In this document: piece by piece, positions 8,173-17,522 of the stretch | Layout: every line of letters begins with the position of its first letter | Numbering within the stretch: position 1 is the first letter of the stretch | Assembly: GCF_003112775.1 (NCBI RefSeq) | Contig: NZ_BFCH01000014.1 | Span: forward strand, 1 to 61,762 | DNA from: Mycobacterium montefiorense | GTDB taxonomy: Bacteria > Actinomycetota > Actinomycetes > Mycobacteriales > Mycobacteriaceae | Length of the DNA: 61,762 bases | Reading direction: 5' to 3' | Translations under genes and position numbers: made by a program | The notes under the pieces: model-generated | What the model was told of the DNA's origin: nothing | Seen by the model: the letters and a program-made list of their open reading frames with translations, nothing else | Database searches by the model: none

Positions 8173-9275
8173 CGGTTTCCTTCTTGATAGGTGCTGCCGA
8201 TAGCGGCCAGCTGCGCGGTGGCGCAGCCTTGAGTGAGCTCGTTGTGCTTGGCCCAGAGGAAATAGCGGTGCAGGGGATAGGTGACGTCGATCCCGATCCC
8301 GCCGTGCACATGCTGAGTAGTGGAGGCGACGCGCGCGCCGGCGTCGGCGGCCCAGAACTTCGCGATGCGCGCAGCCCGCTGCGCGGGACGTCCGTTGGCG
8401 ATCAGCCAGGCCGCATGCCAGGTGGTCCATCGGATCGCTTCGACGTCGATAAAGGCGTCGGCCAGTCGCTGTTGCACGGCCTGGAAGCTGCCGATCGGAC
8501 GGCCGAATTGCTCACGTCCGCTGGTGTATTCCGCGGCGATTCGCAAAGCCCGCTCGGCGACACCGAGCTGGATCGCGCACAGCCCGACCAACGCGCGGGT
8601 GTAGAGCGATTCTATTCCGCCGTCGAGCCGGTCGGCCGCGGAAACAGTTGCACCATCGAGGAATACGTCGGCGTGCGGTTCGCGGTTGGTGGTCGCCACC
8701 GGCCGGACCTCAACACCGGATGCGCCACATGGCAGCAGGAACAGGCTCACCTGGCCGTCGTCGGTGCTGGCGGGCACCACGACGGTATCGGCGAGCTGGG
8801 CGGCCGGCACCAGTTCCTTGATCCCCTCGAGCCGCCAGTTCTGGCCGTCTCGGCGGGCCTTGGTGACGGGGCTCATCGGGTTGGACCGGCCGGGTTCTTG
8901 TAGCCCCGCGGTCAGGATGCGGGTTCCGGCGACGACGTCGGGCAGGAACCGTTGTTGCTGCTCGCGAGTTCCGTGCCGGGCAATGGGATCCGCGCCCAGC
9001 ACCAGGGTCGCGTAGGCCGGCACCGGCGCGACGCTCCATCCGACCTCGGCCAGCAGCACGCCGAGTTCCACGAAGCCGCCGCCGTTGCCGCCCAACGATT
9101 CCGGCAACCCGGTGCCGAGCAGGTCGACGGACGCGAGTTCTTTCCAGAGTGCGGCGTCGTAACGGGTCTGGCCGGCTTCGAGTTCGGTGCGCCGCTCAGG
9201 GGTGGCGCGGCGGTCAAAGAGATCGCGGGCCAGCTTGCTGATGGTCTCTTGCTCTTCGGTGAAGGTGAAGTCCAT
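8169..9275 (-). CDS. Acyl-CoA dehydrogenase subunit (FadE)
   Basis: 368 aa. It has the acyl-CoA dehydrogenase layout: N-terminal helices from MDFTFTEEQETISKLARDLF, a middle beta domain, and C-terminal FAD/interface motifs REQFGRPIGSFQAVQ (about 275) and HVHGGIGIDVTYPLHRYF (about 335). It is short for a homotetrameric enzyme and lies in one operon with a second FadE. This matches the alpha2beta2 heterotetramers of steroid side-chain degradation (for example FadE28-FadE29). It probably removes two hydrogens from the side-chain acyl-CoA together with its partner. Start ATG 9275 lies 10 bp after the DUF35 gene. Confidence 0.88.
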   Translation of the reverse strand: MDFTFTEEQETISKLARDLFDRRATPERRTELEAGQTRYDAALWKELASVDLLGTGLPESLGGNGGGFVELGVLLAEVGWSVAPVPAYATLVLGADPIARHGTREQQQRFLPDVVAGTRILTAGLQEPGRSNPMSPVTKARRDGQNWRLEGIKELVPAAQLADTVVVPASTDDGQVSLFLLPCGASGVEVRPVATTNREPHADVFLDGATVSAADRLDGGIESLYTRALVGLCAIQLGVAERALRIAAEYTSGREQFGRPIGSFQAVQQRLADAFIDVEAIRWTTWHAAWLIANGRPAQRAARIAKFWAADAGARVASTTQHVHGGIGIDVTYPLHRYFLWAKHNELTQGCATAQLAAIGSTYQEGNR

Positions 9276-9285
9276 GCGGCATTAC

Positions 9286-9684
9286 CTAGCTGCTCGGCCG
9301 GAACTGATGCAGCACAAGGTCGTTGTCGAAGGCTTGGTAAAAAACCTCGACCGGCATCCCGACCGTGACGTCCGCCGGGTCGATTTCGCACAGGTTCGAC
9401 ACCAACCGCACCCCCTCGGCGAGCTCCACCAGCACCACGATGTAGGGATACTCGAAGAACGGAAACTTGGGTTCGTGCGGCATTACGTAGCTGTAGACGG
9501 TGCCGCGGCCGCAGGACTCGATGGGCTCCCAATCCAGGGAACGGCAGCCCGGACACATCGGCCGCGCCGGATTGCGCAGCGTTGCGCACCCCTTACAGCG
9601 CTGGATCAGCAGCTTGTGCTCGCGCAGCCCGTTCCAGAAGAACTCGGTGTCCGGACTGATCGCCGGTGCCAGTCTGGCGGTCAT
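9286..9684 (-). CDS. DUF35 OB-fold/zinc-ribbon protein (ChsH2 C-terminal-like)
   Basis: 132 aa. The zinc ribbon CKGCATLRNPARPMCPGC (about residues 30-47) is followed by an OB-fold beta-rich region (GTVYSYVMPHEP, PYIVVLVEL). DUF35 proteins bind thiolase-fold enzymes. In the cholesterol igr operon this domain is fused to the C-terminus of ChsH2 and is required for Ltp2 aldolase activity. Here it is a separate gene immediately after the hot-dog half, with a 4-bp overlap. Together the two sum to about the length of ChsH2. Confidence 0.88.
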   Translation of the reverse strand: MTARLAPAISPDTEFFWNGLREHKLLIQRCKGCATLRNPARPMCPGCRSLDWEPIESCGRGTVYSYVMPHEPKFPFFEYPYIVVLVELAEGVRLVSNLCEIDPADVTVGMPVEVFYQAFDNDLVLHQFRPSS

Positions 9685-10228
9685 GAGTTCTCCGGCTTGA
9701 AGCGCAGCACCCGGAATCGCTGGCGGCCCAGCACTTCGCCGTTCTGGTCGGTGTAGGTGATCACCCAGGTCAAGAAGAATCCGGATCCCTTCGCCGTCTT
9801 CTTCTCGTCGGAGACTTCCTCGAACACCGACGTCGCGCTGATCACGTCGCCGAGTGCGGGATAGCGTTCGATCTCGAATTCCGAGTTGGTCGCCACCGTG
9901 CTGCTGTAGCCGGCTTCGTCCAGGAACGCCGTGGGGTTGTCCTTGATCTCCATCGGGGCGCCGCCGCGCTCGCCGATGCCCTCCAGCTTAGGTGACGGCA
10001 TCGTCCACGTTTGCAGCATGACCGGCGGTGACACGATGCCGCCGAACCGCGACGCGGCCGCGAACTCCGGGTCGAGGTAGACCGGGTTCATGTCGTCGAG
10101 CGCGTAAGCCCAATGCCGGATCATCGGCTGGTTCACCGGATCCGGTGCAAGGGTTGGCTTTCCGCTGCCGCCGGTGGGCTGATTGACGAGCCCCCGCAAC
10201 TTGGTGCGGAACTCGGGATCTTGGTCGG

Positions 10229-10232
<4 letters not shown>
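9681..10232 (-). CDS. MaoC/FAS1-like dehydratase-domain protein (ChsH2 N-terminal-like)
   Basis: 183 aa, GTG start at 10232 overlapping the preceding FadE stop (GTGA). It is a hot-dog protein whose signature region reads YALDDMNPVYLDPEFAAASRF. The expected catalytic His after Asn-Pro is a Tyr, so this subunit is probably not catalytic itself. The N-terminal half of ChsH2 behaves the same way, forming the CoA-binding shell around the active ChsH1 subunit. Likely partner: the 155-aa MaoC protein at 7705-8172. Inference rests on motif pattern and gene order. Confidence 0.83.
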
Positions 10233-11434
<1,202 letters not shown>

Positions 11435-11437
11435 TGC

Positions 11438-12625
11438 TCAGCCGCCCGTTCCGAGCCGCACCGGCATGCGTTTCACTCCGGGCACCATCGTGGCGCGCAT
11501 TCGGTCGACCTCACCCGCCAGCTCGATGGCGGGGAAGCGCCGCAGCAACTCGTCGAACATCACCGTCGCCTCCAGGCGCGCCAATTGCGCACCGATGCAC
11601 GAATGTTCGCCGCAGCCGAACGCGATGTGCGGATTCGGATGCCGGGTCACTTTGAATTCCTCTGAGTCGGCACCGAATACGTCCTCGTCCCGGTTGGCCG
11701 ATCCGTACAACATCACCACCACCTCGCCTGCGGCGATCGGCCGACCACGAATCTCGACGTCGGCAGTGGCGGTGCGGGCCATGTGGACCACCGGACTGTT
11801 CCACCGCAGCATCTCTTCGACGGCGAGTGGGATCAGCGCCGGGTCCTCGACGAGTAACCGGCGCTGGTCGGGATGTGCGATCAGCGCCAGCGTGCCCAGC
11901 GCGATCAGATTGCGGGTGGTTTCGTTTCCGGCGACCAGCAGCAGGAACGCGAAGTTGAGCAGGTCTTCGTCGGTGAGCCGCTGGTCATCGATCTCGGCGC
12001 CGGCCAGCACCGACAGCAAGTCGTCGCGTGGTTGGATGCGCCGCGCGGCGATCAGCTGCTGGAAGTACTCGTAGAGCTGCCCGGCCGCGACCAACGGGTC
12101 GAGCTCGATCTCCGGATCGGCCGTTCCGGTGGCCGCATCCGACCAGGCCCGGAATTGCTCCCAGTCGTCCGGCGGGGCGCCGATGAGTTCGGCGATCAGG
12201 CGGGTGGGCAGCGGAGCCGCGATCTGTTCGGCGAACTCGTGCACCGAACCCGGCTCGATGCCGTCGAGGATGCCCGCCACGATCTCGCGGATCTTCGGCT
12301 CGAGCACCGATACCCGGCGCCTGGTGAATCCCGAGTTGATCAGCTTGCGCATCTGCCGGTGGCGCGGCGGATCGGTGAAGATGAGACTGCCCTGCTGCAC
12401 CGGGTTGGGCAGATGCGGATCGGGGATGGTGACGCCCTGCGTGGAGGTGAACAGGGCCGGGTTACTCGACACGAAGCGGATGTCCTCGTACTTGAGCAGC
12501 GCCCAGAACTTGGTGACGTCGTTCCAGCACACCGGCGACGCCGCACGCAGTTCCCGGTACGCCGGGTAGGGATCGCCCGCATAGAAGTCGGGGGAGTGCA
12601 GTTCAAAGGTGGTCTGCACGGCCAT
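11438..12625 (-). CDS. Cytochrome P450 (CYP125/CYP142-like)
   Basis: Up to 395 aa. The heme-binding loop FGCGEHSCIGAQLAR has the Cys ligand (about 345-360), the I-helix oxygen motif is LLLVAGNETTRN (about 237), and the K-helix is EEMLRW. The overall pattern is that of bacterial soluble class I P450s of the sterol/fatty-acid hydroxylase group. It is the first gene of the leftward operon, the position cyp125 occupies in the igr operon, where it oxidises the terminal methyl of the sterol side chain. ATG 12625 has GGGAGG only one base upstream. GTG 12619 is better spaced and may be the true start. Substrate unknown. Confidence 0.9.
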   Translation of the reverse strand: MAVQTTFELHSPDFYAGDPYPAYRELRAASPVCWNDVTKFWALLKYEDIRFVSSNPALFTSTQGVTIPDPHLPNPVQQGSLIFTDPPRHRQMRKLINSGFTRRRVSVLEPKIREIVAGILDGIEPGSVHEFAEQIAAPLPTRLIAELIGAPPDDWEQFRAWSDAATGTADPEIELDPLVAAGQLYEYFQQLIAARRIQPRDDLLSVLAGAEIDDQRLTDEDLLNFAFLLLVAGNETTRNLIALGTLALIAHPDQRRLLVEDPALIPLAVEEMLRWNSPVVHMARTATADVEIRGRPIAAGEVVVMLYGSANRDEDVFGADSEEFKVTRHPNPHIAFGCGEHSCIGAQLARLEATVMFDELLRRFPAIELAGEVDRMRATMVPGVKRMPVRLGTGG

Positions 12626-12832
12626 GCCTCCCTAGGGCTCCGGCAGGATCACCATCGGACAGATTGCCTTAATGTGTCCTGCGAGGTCGTGTCTACTCTG
12701 GGCTGCCCAACCCTGTCAATACGCCCGCAACGCGGTGCAATAGCCCGGAATTCAGGGGATCGGTGATTGACGCCATAGGTGCTGGGGTGTACACCAGGTG
12801 TTTAGGTGACCGACTTTCGGGTGAGGATGCAG
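12626..12832. promoter_or_regulatory. Divergent promoter of the igr-like cluster with candidate operator
   Basis: The 207-bp spacer separates the P450-led operon from the aldehyde dehydrogenase gene and must contain both promoters. A perfect 10-bp palindrome GGTGTACACC lies at 12786-12795, 37 bp before the dehydrogenase ATG. A looser pair, GGACA near 12657 and TGTCC near 12675, lies close to the P450. Either could bind the TetR protein of the cluster. I saw no clear KstR-type TAGAAC/GTTCTA site. Confidence 0.45.
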
Positions 12833-14302
12833 ATGACCGAGCTACCAACTCCGGGAACTCTTGTCGACACTTACCAGCTCTACATCGATGGCCAGAGGGT
12901 AGCGCCGGACGATGGTCGCTTCGACGACATCTCGCCGGCCAGTGAGCAGACCATCGCTACCGCTCCCGACGCGAGCGTCAGCCAGGTTGGCGACGCGATC
13001 GCGGCCGCGCGCCGGGCTTTCGACAGCGGACCGTGGGGCACGATGAGCGCCGAGCAGCGCGCCGGGTGCCTGAACCAGTTGGGCGAGGCGCTGACCAAGC
13101 ATGCCGACGAGTTCTTCGCGCTATCCCAGCTGGAATGGGGCTGCATCGCCAATGAGCGGATGATGCAGATCGACGGCGCCGGGTTCATGTCCATGCATGC
13201 CGCCCAGCTCGCTACCCAGCTCACCGACCAAGAGGTCACTGGTATCAGCGCCGGAACCACGTTGCTGCGGCACGCGCCGTTGGGTGTGGTATCGGTGTTG
13301 ACACCGTGGAACTTCCCGCACTGTTTGAACGTGATGAAGCTCAATCATGCTCTGGCAGCAGGCAATACCGTCGTACTCAAGCCCTCGCCGTTGACACCGC
13401 TGGCCGGTTTGGCGCTGGCGCGACTCATCGACGAGCACACCGACATCCCGCCCGGGGTGGTCAACGTGGTCACGCCGTCGGGCGTCGAGGCGGCCAAGTT
13501 GCTGACCACCGACCAGCGCATCGACATGGTGAGCTTCACCGGCAGCTCGGTCGTCGGTCGCGAGGTGATGTCCGCCGCCGCGGACACGATGAAGCGGATC
13601 CTGCTGGAGTTGGGCGGCAAGTCGGCGAGCATCGTCCTCGACGACACGCAGGTCACCGACGAAATGCTGGAAAAGATGCTGTTCGACTGCTGTTCGCTGC
13701 ACGCTGGTCAGGCGTGCATCCTGCACAGCCGGCTGCTGCTTCCCGATTCGCTGCACGACGATGTCGTCGACCGGCTGGTGGCGCTGGCCCGCAAGGTCAA
13801 AGTCGGCGACCCCACTGATCCGGACGTGCAGATGGGACCGCTGATCAGTTGGGCGCAGCGCAATCGCGTCGAGGACCACGTCTCGCGGGCGCTGGGCGAC
13901 GGAGCGAAACTGGCGACCGGTGGCCGCCGCCCGCCCGACCTCGATGCCGGCTTCTACTTCGAGCCGACGATTCTGACTGACGTGCAACAGGATTCGGCCA
14001 TCGCCCAGGAAGAAGTATTCGGTCCGGTGTTGACGGTGCTGCGCTACCGCGACGACGACGACGCGGTCGCGATCGCGAACAACTCGCAGTACGGGCTTTC
14101 CGGTGCGGTGTGGGGCGGCGACGTGGACCGTGCTGTCGGGATCGCGCGCCGCATCCGTAGCGGCCAGGTCGCGGTCAACGGCATCAGTCCGGGCGGCGCG
14201 CCGTTCGGCGGCTTCAAACTCAGCGGGCTGGGGCGTGAGGGCGGTGGCATCGTCGGGTTACACCAGTACATGGAACCGATGGCCATCGGGGTTCCCGGGT
14301 GA
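12833..14302 (+). CDS. Aldehyde dehydrogenase, NAD(P)+-dependent
   Basis: 489 aa from ATG 12833 (MTELPTPGTL), which has AGGA at a proper distance. A GTG at 12806 is an alternative. It is a class-3-fold aldehyde dehydrogenase: VLTPWNFPHCLNVMKLNHAL (cofactor/oxyanion Asn), LELGGKSASIV with the general-base Glu (about 260), and the catalytic Cys in HAGQACILHSR (about 295). It sits divergent from the P450 operon and is coupled to the CoA-transferase. A useful role would be to oxidise an aldehyde released by aldol cleavage or by P450 action to an acid, which the CoA-transferase could activate. That is inference. Confidence 0.93.
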   Translation: MTELPTPGTLVDTYQLYIDGQRVAPDDGRFDDISPASEQTIATAPDASVSQVGDAIAAARRAFDSGPWGTMSAEQRAGCLNQLGEALTKHADEFFALSQLEWGCIANERMMQIDGAGFMSMHAAQLATQLTDQEVTGISAGTTLLRHAPLGVVSVLTPWNFPHCLNVMKLNHALAAGNTVVLKPSPLTPLAGLALARLIDEHTDIPPGVVNVVTPSGVEAAKLLTTDQRIDMVSFTGSSVVGREVMSAAADTMKRILLELGGKSASIVLDDTQVTDEMLEKMLFDCCSLHAGQACILHSRLLLPDSLHDDVVDRLVALARKVKVGDPTDPDVQMGPLISWAQRNRVEDHVSRALGDGAKLATGGRRPPDLDAGFYFEPTILTDVQQDSAIAQEEVFGPVLTVLRYRDDDDAVAIANNSQYGLSGAVWGGDVDRAVGIARRIRSGQVAVNGISPGGAPFGGFKLSGLGREGGGIVGLHQYMEPMAIGVPG

Positions 14303-16521
14303 CGGGACCCCTCGCGGGGCTGTCCGTCGTCGAAATCGCAACCGAAATCTCAGGCCCCTACGCCGCCAAGCAACTTGCCGACCTGGGCGCCGAGGTCACC
14401 AAAATCGAGCCGCCTGAAGGGGATCCGCTGCGGCGTTGGGGCCCCTTTTCGGCCGGGAATGCCGACCGACAATGCGGCGGCTTGTTCGAGTACCTGAATG
14501 CCGGCAAGCGCGTCACGACTCTGGACGATGCCAGTGAGCTGATCGCGCATGCGGACCTGCTGGTCGAGAATCTCGGACCCGGAACGCTGGAAGGTTGGGG
14601 ATTCGACAACGACACCCTGGGCAAGATCAACCCGAACCTGTTGTTGCTCCGCATATCCGCGTTCGGGCAGTCTGGGCCGTGGCGGGGCCGGCCGGCCACG
14701 TCGCTGACCCTGCAGGCGGCGTCGGGCTGGGTCAGCGCCCGAGATCCCGACCGGCCACCGGTGCAGGTGGGCGCCCGCATCGCCGAATACGTTGCGGGCG
14801 CCTATGGCGCGTTGGGCGCGTTGACCGCGCTGCGCCTACCACCTGCGGGCCACGTGCGGGAAGTCGACGTTTCCGAACTCGAGTCGCTGCTGTCGACGCT
14901 GCCGTATCCAATGCTGATGGCGCAGAAGATGGGAAGTCTCGGCTTGCCCACCAACGCTCGCGGGGCCCCGATGCTGGGCGTCGTTCGCGCCGCCGACGGC
15001 TGGGTGGGGATCAACTGTCTGACGGGCCAGCATTGGCTCGACGTGTGCGCGATGCTCGGCCTGTCGGAGTTCGCCGAGCAGCAGATCGCGATCATGATGG
15101 GCGGCCCCGAGCGCGCCGAATTCTACGCTCGCGCAGAGCCGTTGCTCGCGCAGCAAACCGTCGCGCAGATCGTCGACCTGAGCCAGGCGTTACGCATTCC
15201 GGCCGCTCCGGTCAACGACGGCGCCACCGTGCTGGAATGTCCGCAATACGCCAAGCGCGAGTTCTTCGTTGATGGCGGGGGATTCCAACGCCCCGGGGCG
15301 CCGTTCCGGTTCACTAAAGGCCCGGTGGTACGGCAGCATCCGGTGCCCCCTCGAACGTCGGGAACCCTTCCGTTCGCGGGACTGAAAGTCCTTGACCTGA
15401 CCACCTTCTGGGCGGGAGCCTATCTGACCTGTTACCTGGGTGCGTTCGGGGCCGACATCGTCAAGGTGGAGTCCATGCAGCGGCCCGACGGATTCCGCTA
15501 TTCGGGCGCGTTTCCCTTCGAGGGCGACGACTGGTACGAGCGCAGCGGGCTATGGCAGGCCACCAACCTCAATAAGAAAGACCTGACCCTGGACCTGACG
15601 TCGGTGCGCGGCCTAGAGATCGCCAAGCGGCTGGCCGCGCAGGCTGACGTCGTCTTGGAGAACTTCTCACCGCGAGTGGTGGAGCAGTTCGGTCTGGACT
15701 ACGAATCCCTGGCGGCGCTGAAGCCCGACGTGATCTTCGTCCGTATGCCGGGTTTCGGCTTGCACGGCCCTTGGCGCGACTACGTCGGGTGGGCGTTGAA
15801 CTTCGAGCAGACAGCCGGGATGTCGGCGGTCACCGGATACCCCGACGGGCCGCCCTGCAACCCGCAAGGACCCGCCGATCCCGTCGTCGGTGTGCACGCC
15901 GGCGTCGCGCTGTTGGCCGCACTCGAGCACCGGCGCCGTACCGGTGAGGGTCAGCTGGTCGAGGTCGCCCAGATCGAGGTCGCCGCGTGCGTGACCGCCG
16001 AGCCGGTGATCGAGTATTCGATGAATGGTGTTGTGCAGCAACGGGAAGGGAATCGCCGGCGCGGTTACCTGCAGGGGGTGTATCCGACCGCCGAGGACGG
16101 TGTGTGGGTCGCATTGTCCGTCCCCGACGATTCGACGCTCGACCACGACGTCTTCGACGAGCTGGTCGCCGGCTGGACCAGGACCCAGCAGCCGGACGCT
16201 ATCGTCGAAACCTTTCGAGCGCAAGGCATTCCGGCTGAGCAGGTGATCACCGGCGAGCAGATGTATGACCCCGGGCTGATCGGTGGCCAGCTCGACGCGC
16301 GCGGATACTACGAAGAGTTCGAACACCCGATCACCGGCGGCCACCGCTATCCCGGCTGGCCGTTTCGCATCACCCCCGGGCCGGACCGCCACCACCGCAG
16401 CGCCCCGCCCACCCTCGGGCAGCACAACGACGAGGTGCTGCGCGGTCTCGGCCTTTCCGACGACGAGCTGGCGACCCTGCGGAACGAACGGGTGATCGGT
16501 GAGCGGGTGCTGGGCGCCTAG
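14299..16521 (+). CDS. Double-domain CaiB/BaiF (class III) CoA-transferase
   Basis: 740 aa, about twice the usual 380-400. Two homologous halves are visible. One starts with LAGLSVVEIATEISGPYAAK, and the second, near residue 354, with FAGLKVLDLTTFWAGAYLT. Each contains the GADIVKVE/GAEVTKIE strand of the family. The first half keeps the catalytic-type Asp context REVDVSELE, while the second reads GQLVEVAQIE with Glu in that place, so only one half may form an acyl-enzyme. GTG start overlaps the upstream stop (GTGA). It probably moves CoA onto a pathway acid. Confidence 0.88.
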   Translation: MTGPLAGLSVVEIATEISGPYAAKQLADLGAEVTKIEPPEGDPLRRWGPFSAGNADRQCGGLFEYLNAGKRVTTLDDASELIAHADLLVENLGPGTLEGWGFDNDTLGKINPNLLLLRISAFGQSGPWRGRPATSLTLQAASGWVSARDPDRPPVQVGARIAEYVAGAYGALGALTALRLPPAGHVREVDVSELESLLSTLPYPMLMAQKMGSLGLPTNARGAPMLGVVRAADGWVGINCLTGQHWLDVCAMLGLSEFAEQQIAIMMGGPERAEFYARAEPLLAQQTVAQIVDLSQALRIPAAPVNDGATVLECPQYAKREFFVDGGGFQRPGAPFRFTKGPVVRQHPVPPRTSGTLPFAGLKVLDLTTFWAGAYLTCYLGAFGADIVKVESMQRPDGFRYSGAFPFEGDDWYERSGLWQATNLNKKDLTLDLTSVRGLEIAKRLAAQADVVLENFSPRVVEQFGLDYESLAALKPDVIFVRMPGFGLHGPWRDYVGWALNFEQTAGMSAVTGYPDGPPCNPQGPADPVVGVHAGVALLAALEHRRRTGEGQLVEVAQIEVAACVTAEPVIEYSMNGVVQQREGNRRRGYLQGVYPTAEDGVWVALSVPDDSTLDHDVFDELVAGWTRTQQPDAIVETFRAQGIPAEQVITGEQMYDPGLIGGQLDARGYYEEFEHPITGGHRYPGWPFRITPGPDRHHRSAPPTLGQHNDEVLRGLGLSDDELATLRNERVIGERVLGA

Positions 16522-16577
16522 CCCGCCCGGGCCGGTGCGCCTTCCGTGGGCGACACCTGACGTGCCAAGCTGCTGAC

Positions 16578-17486
16578 ATGGTCTTCGAAATCGCCCGCCC
16601 CAAACTAGAAGGAAACGTCGCGGTCGGCGTAGACCGCCAAATCGGGTTCGCCGAATTCGGTGACCCGCAGGGGCGGGCGGTGTTCTGGCTGCACGGCACA
16701 CCGGGCGCCCGCCGGCAGATTCCGACCGAGGCCCGCGTCTACGCCGAAGAGCACGGCATCCGGCTGATCGGCCTGGACCGCCCCGGGATCGGCTCGTCGA
16801 CGCCGCACCGGTACCAGAACATCGCCGCCTTCGCCGACGACCTGCGCACGATTGCGGACATTCTGGGCATCGACAAAATGGCCGTCATCGGCCTGTCCGG
16901 CGGCGGTCCGTACGCCCTCGCGTCAGCCGCGCGGCTGCCCGATCGGGTGGTGGCGGCCGGGATTCTTGGCGGCGTCGCGCCGTTCCTCGGTGACGAAGGC
17001 ATCACCAGCGGCCTGATGAACCTGGGCAAGCGGGTGGCACCGCTGCTGCAGCTGGGCGGTGATCCGTTGCGGATCGGCGCCAGCCTGCTGGTCCGCTCGA
17101 TCCGCCCGGTCGCGAACACCGCCCTGTCTCTGTATGCCGCGATCTCGCCCGAAGCTGATCGGCGCCTGCTCACCCGGCCCGAGTTCGGCGCCATGTTCCT
17201 CGACGACCTGCTCAACGGCAGCCGCAAGCAGCTGGCGGCCCCCTTCAACGACGTCATCCTGTTCACCCGCGACTGGGGATTCCGGCTCGACGAGGTCGCG
17301 GTCCCGGTCCGCTGGTGGCACGGCGACCACGACCACATCGTGCCCTTCGCGCACGGCGAGCACGTGGTGTCCCTGCTGCCCGACTGCGAGCTGTTCGTGC
17401 TGCCGGGTGAAAGCCATCTCGCCGGGTTGGGCCGCGGCGAAGAGATCCTCTCCACACTGACGAAAATCTGGGACGAGCAGGCCTGA
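16578..17486 (+). CDS. Alpha/beta-hydrolase (Rv1191-like)
   Basis: 302 aa. The alpha/beta fold is shown by WLHGTPGARRQ (oxyanion loop), the nucleophile elbow IGLSGGGPYALAS (Ser about 104), and a late His in PGESHLAGLG (about 285). The Asp is probably in WWHGDHDHIVPF. Length matches M. tuberculosis Rv1191. It lies 57 bp after the CoA-transferase and 36 bp before fadD36. Substrate unknown; it may be an esterase or hydrolase of a lipid intermediate. Confidence 0.85.
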   Translation: MVFEIARPKLEGNVAVGVDRQIGFAEFGDPQGRAVFWLHGTPGARRQIPTEARVYAEEHGIRLIGLDRPGIGSSTPHRYQNIAAFADDLRTIADILGIDKMAVIGLSGGGPYALASAARLPDRVVAAGILGGVAPFLGDEGITSGLMNLGKRVAPLLQLGGDPLRIGASLLVRSIRPVANTALSLYAAISPEADRRLLTRPEFGAMFLDDLLNGSRKQLAAPFNDVILFTRDWGFRLDEVAVPVRWWHGDHDHIVPFAHGEHVVSLLPDCELFVLPGESHLAGLGRGEEILSTLTKIWDEQA

Positions 17487-17522
17487 CGCCGCGTTGCCGG
17501 ATTGTCTAGGTAGTGTGCTGAC

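Noticed and set aside
12806..12832. GTG 12806 as aldehyde dehydrogenase start
   Set aside because: ATG 12833 has a better spaced AGGA and fits the family N-terminus; GTG lacks a clear ribosome site.
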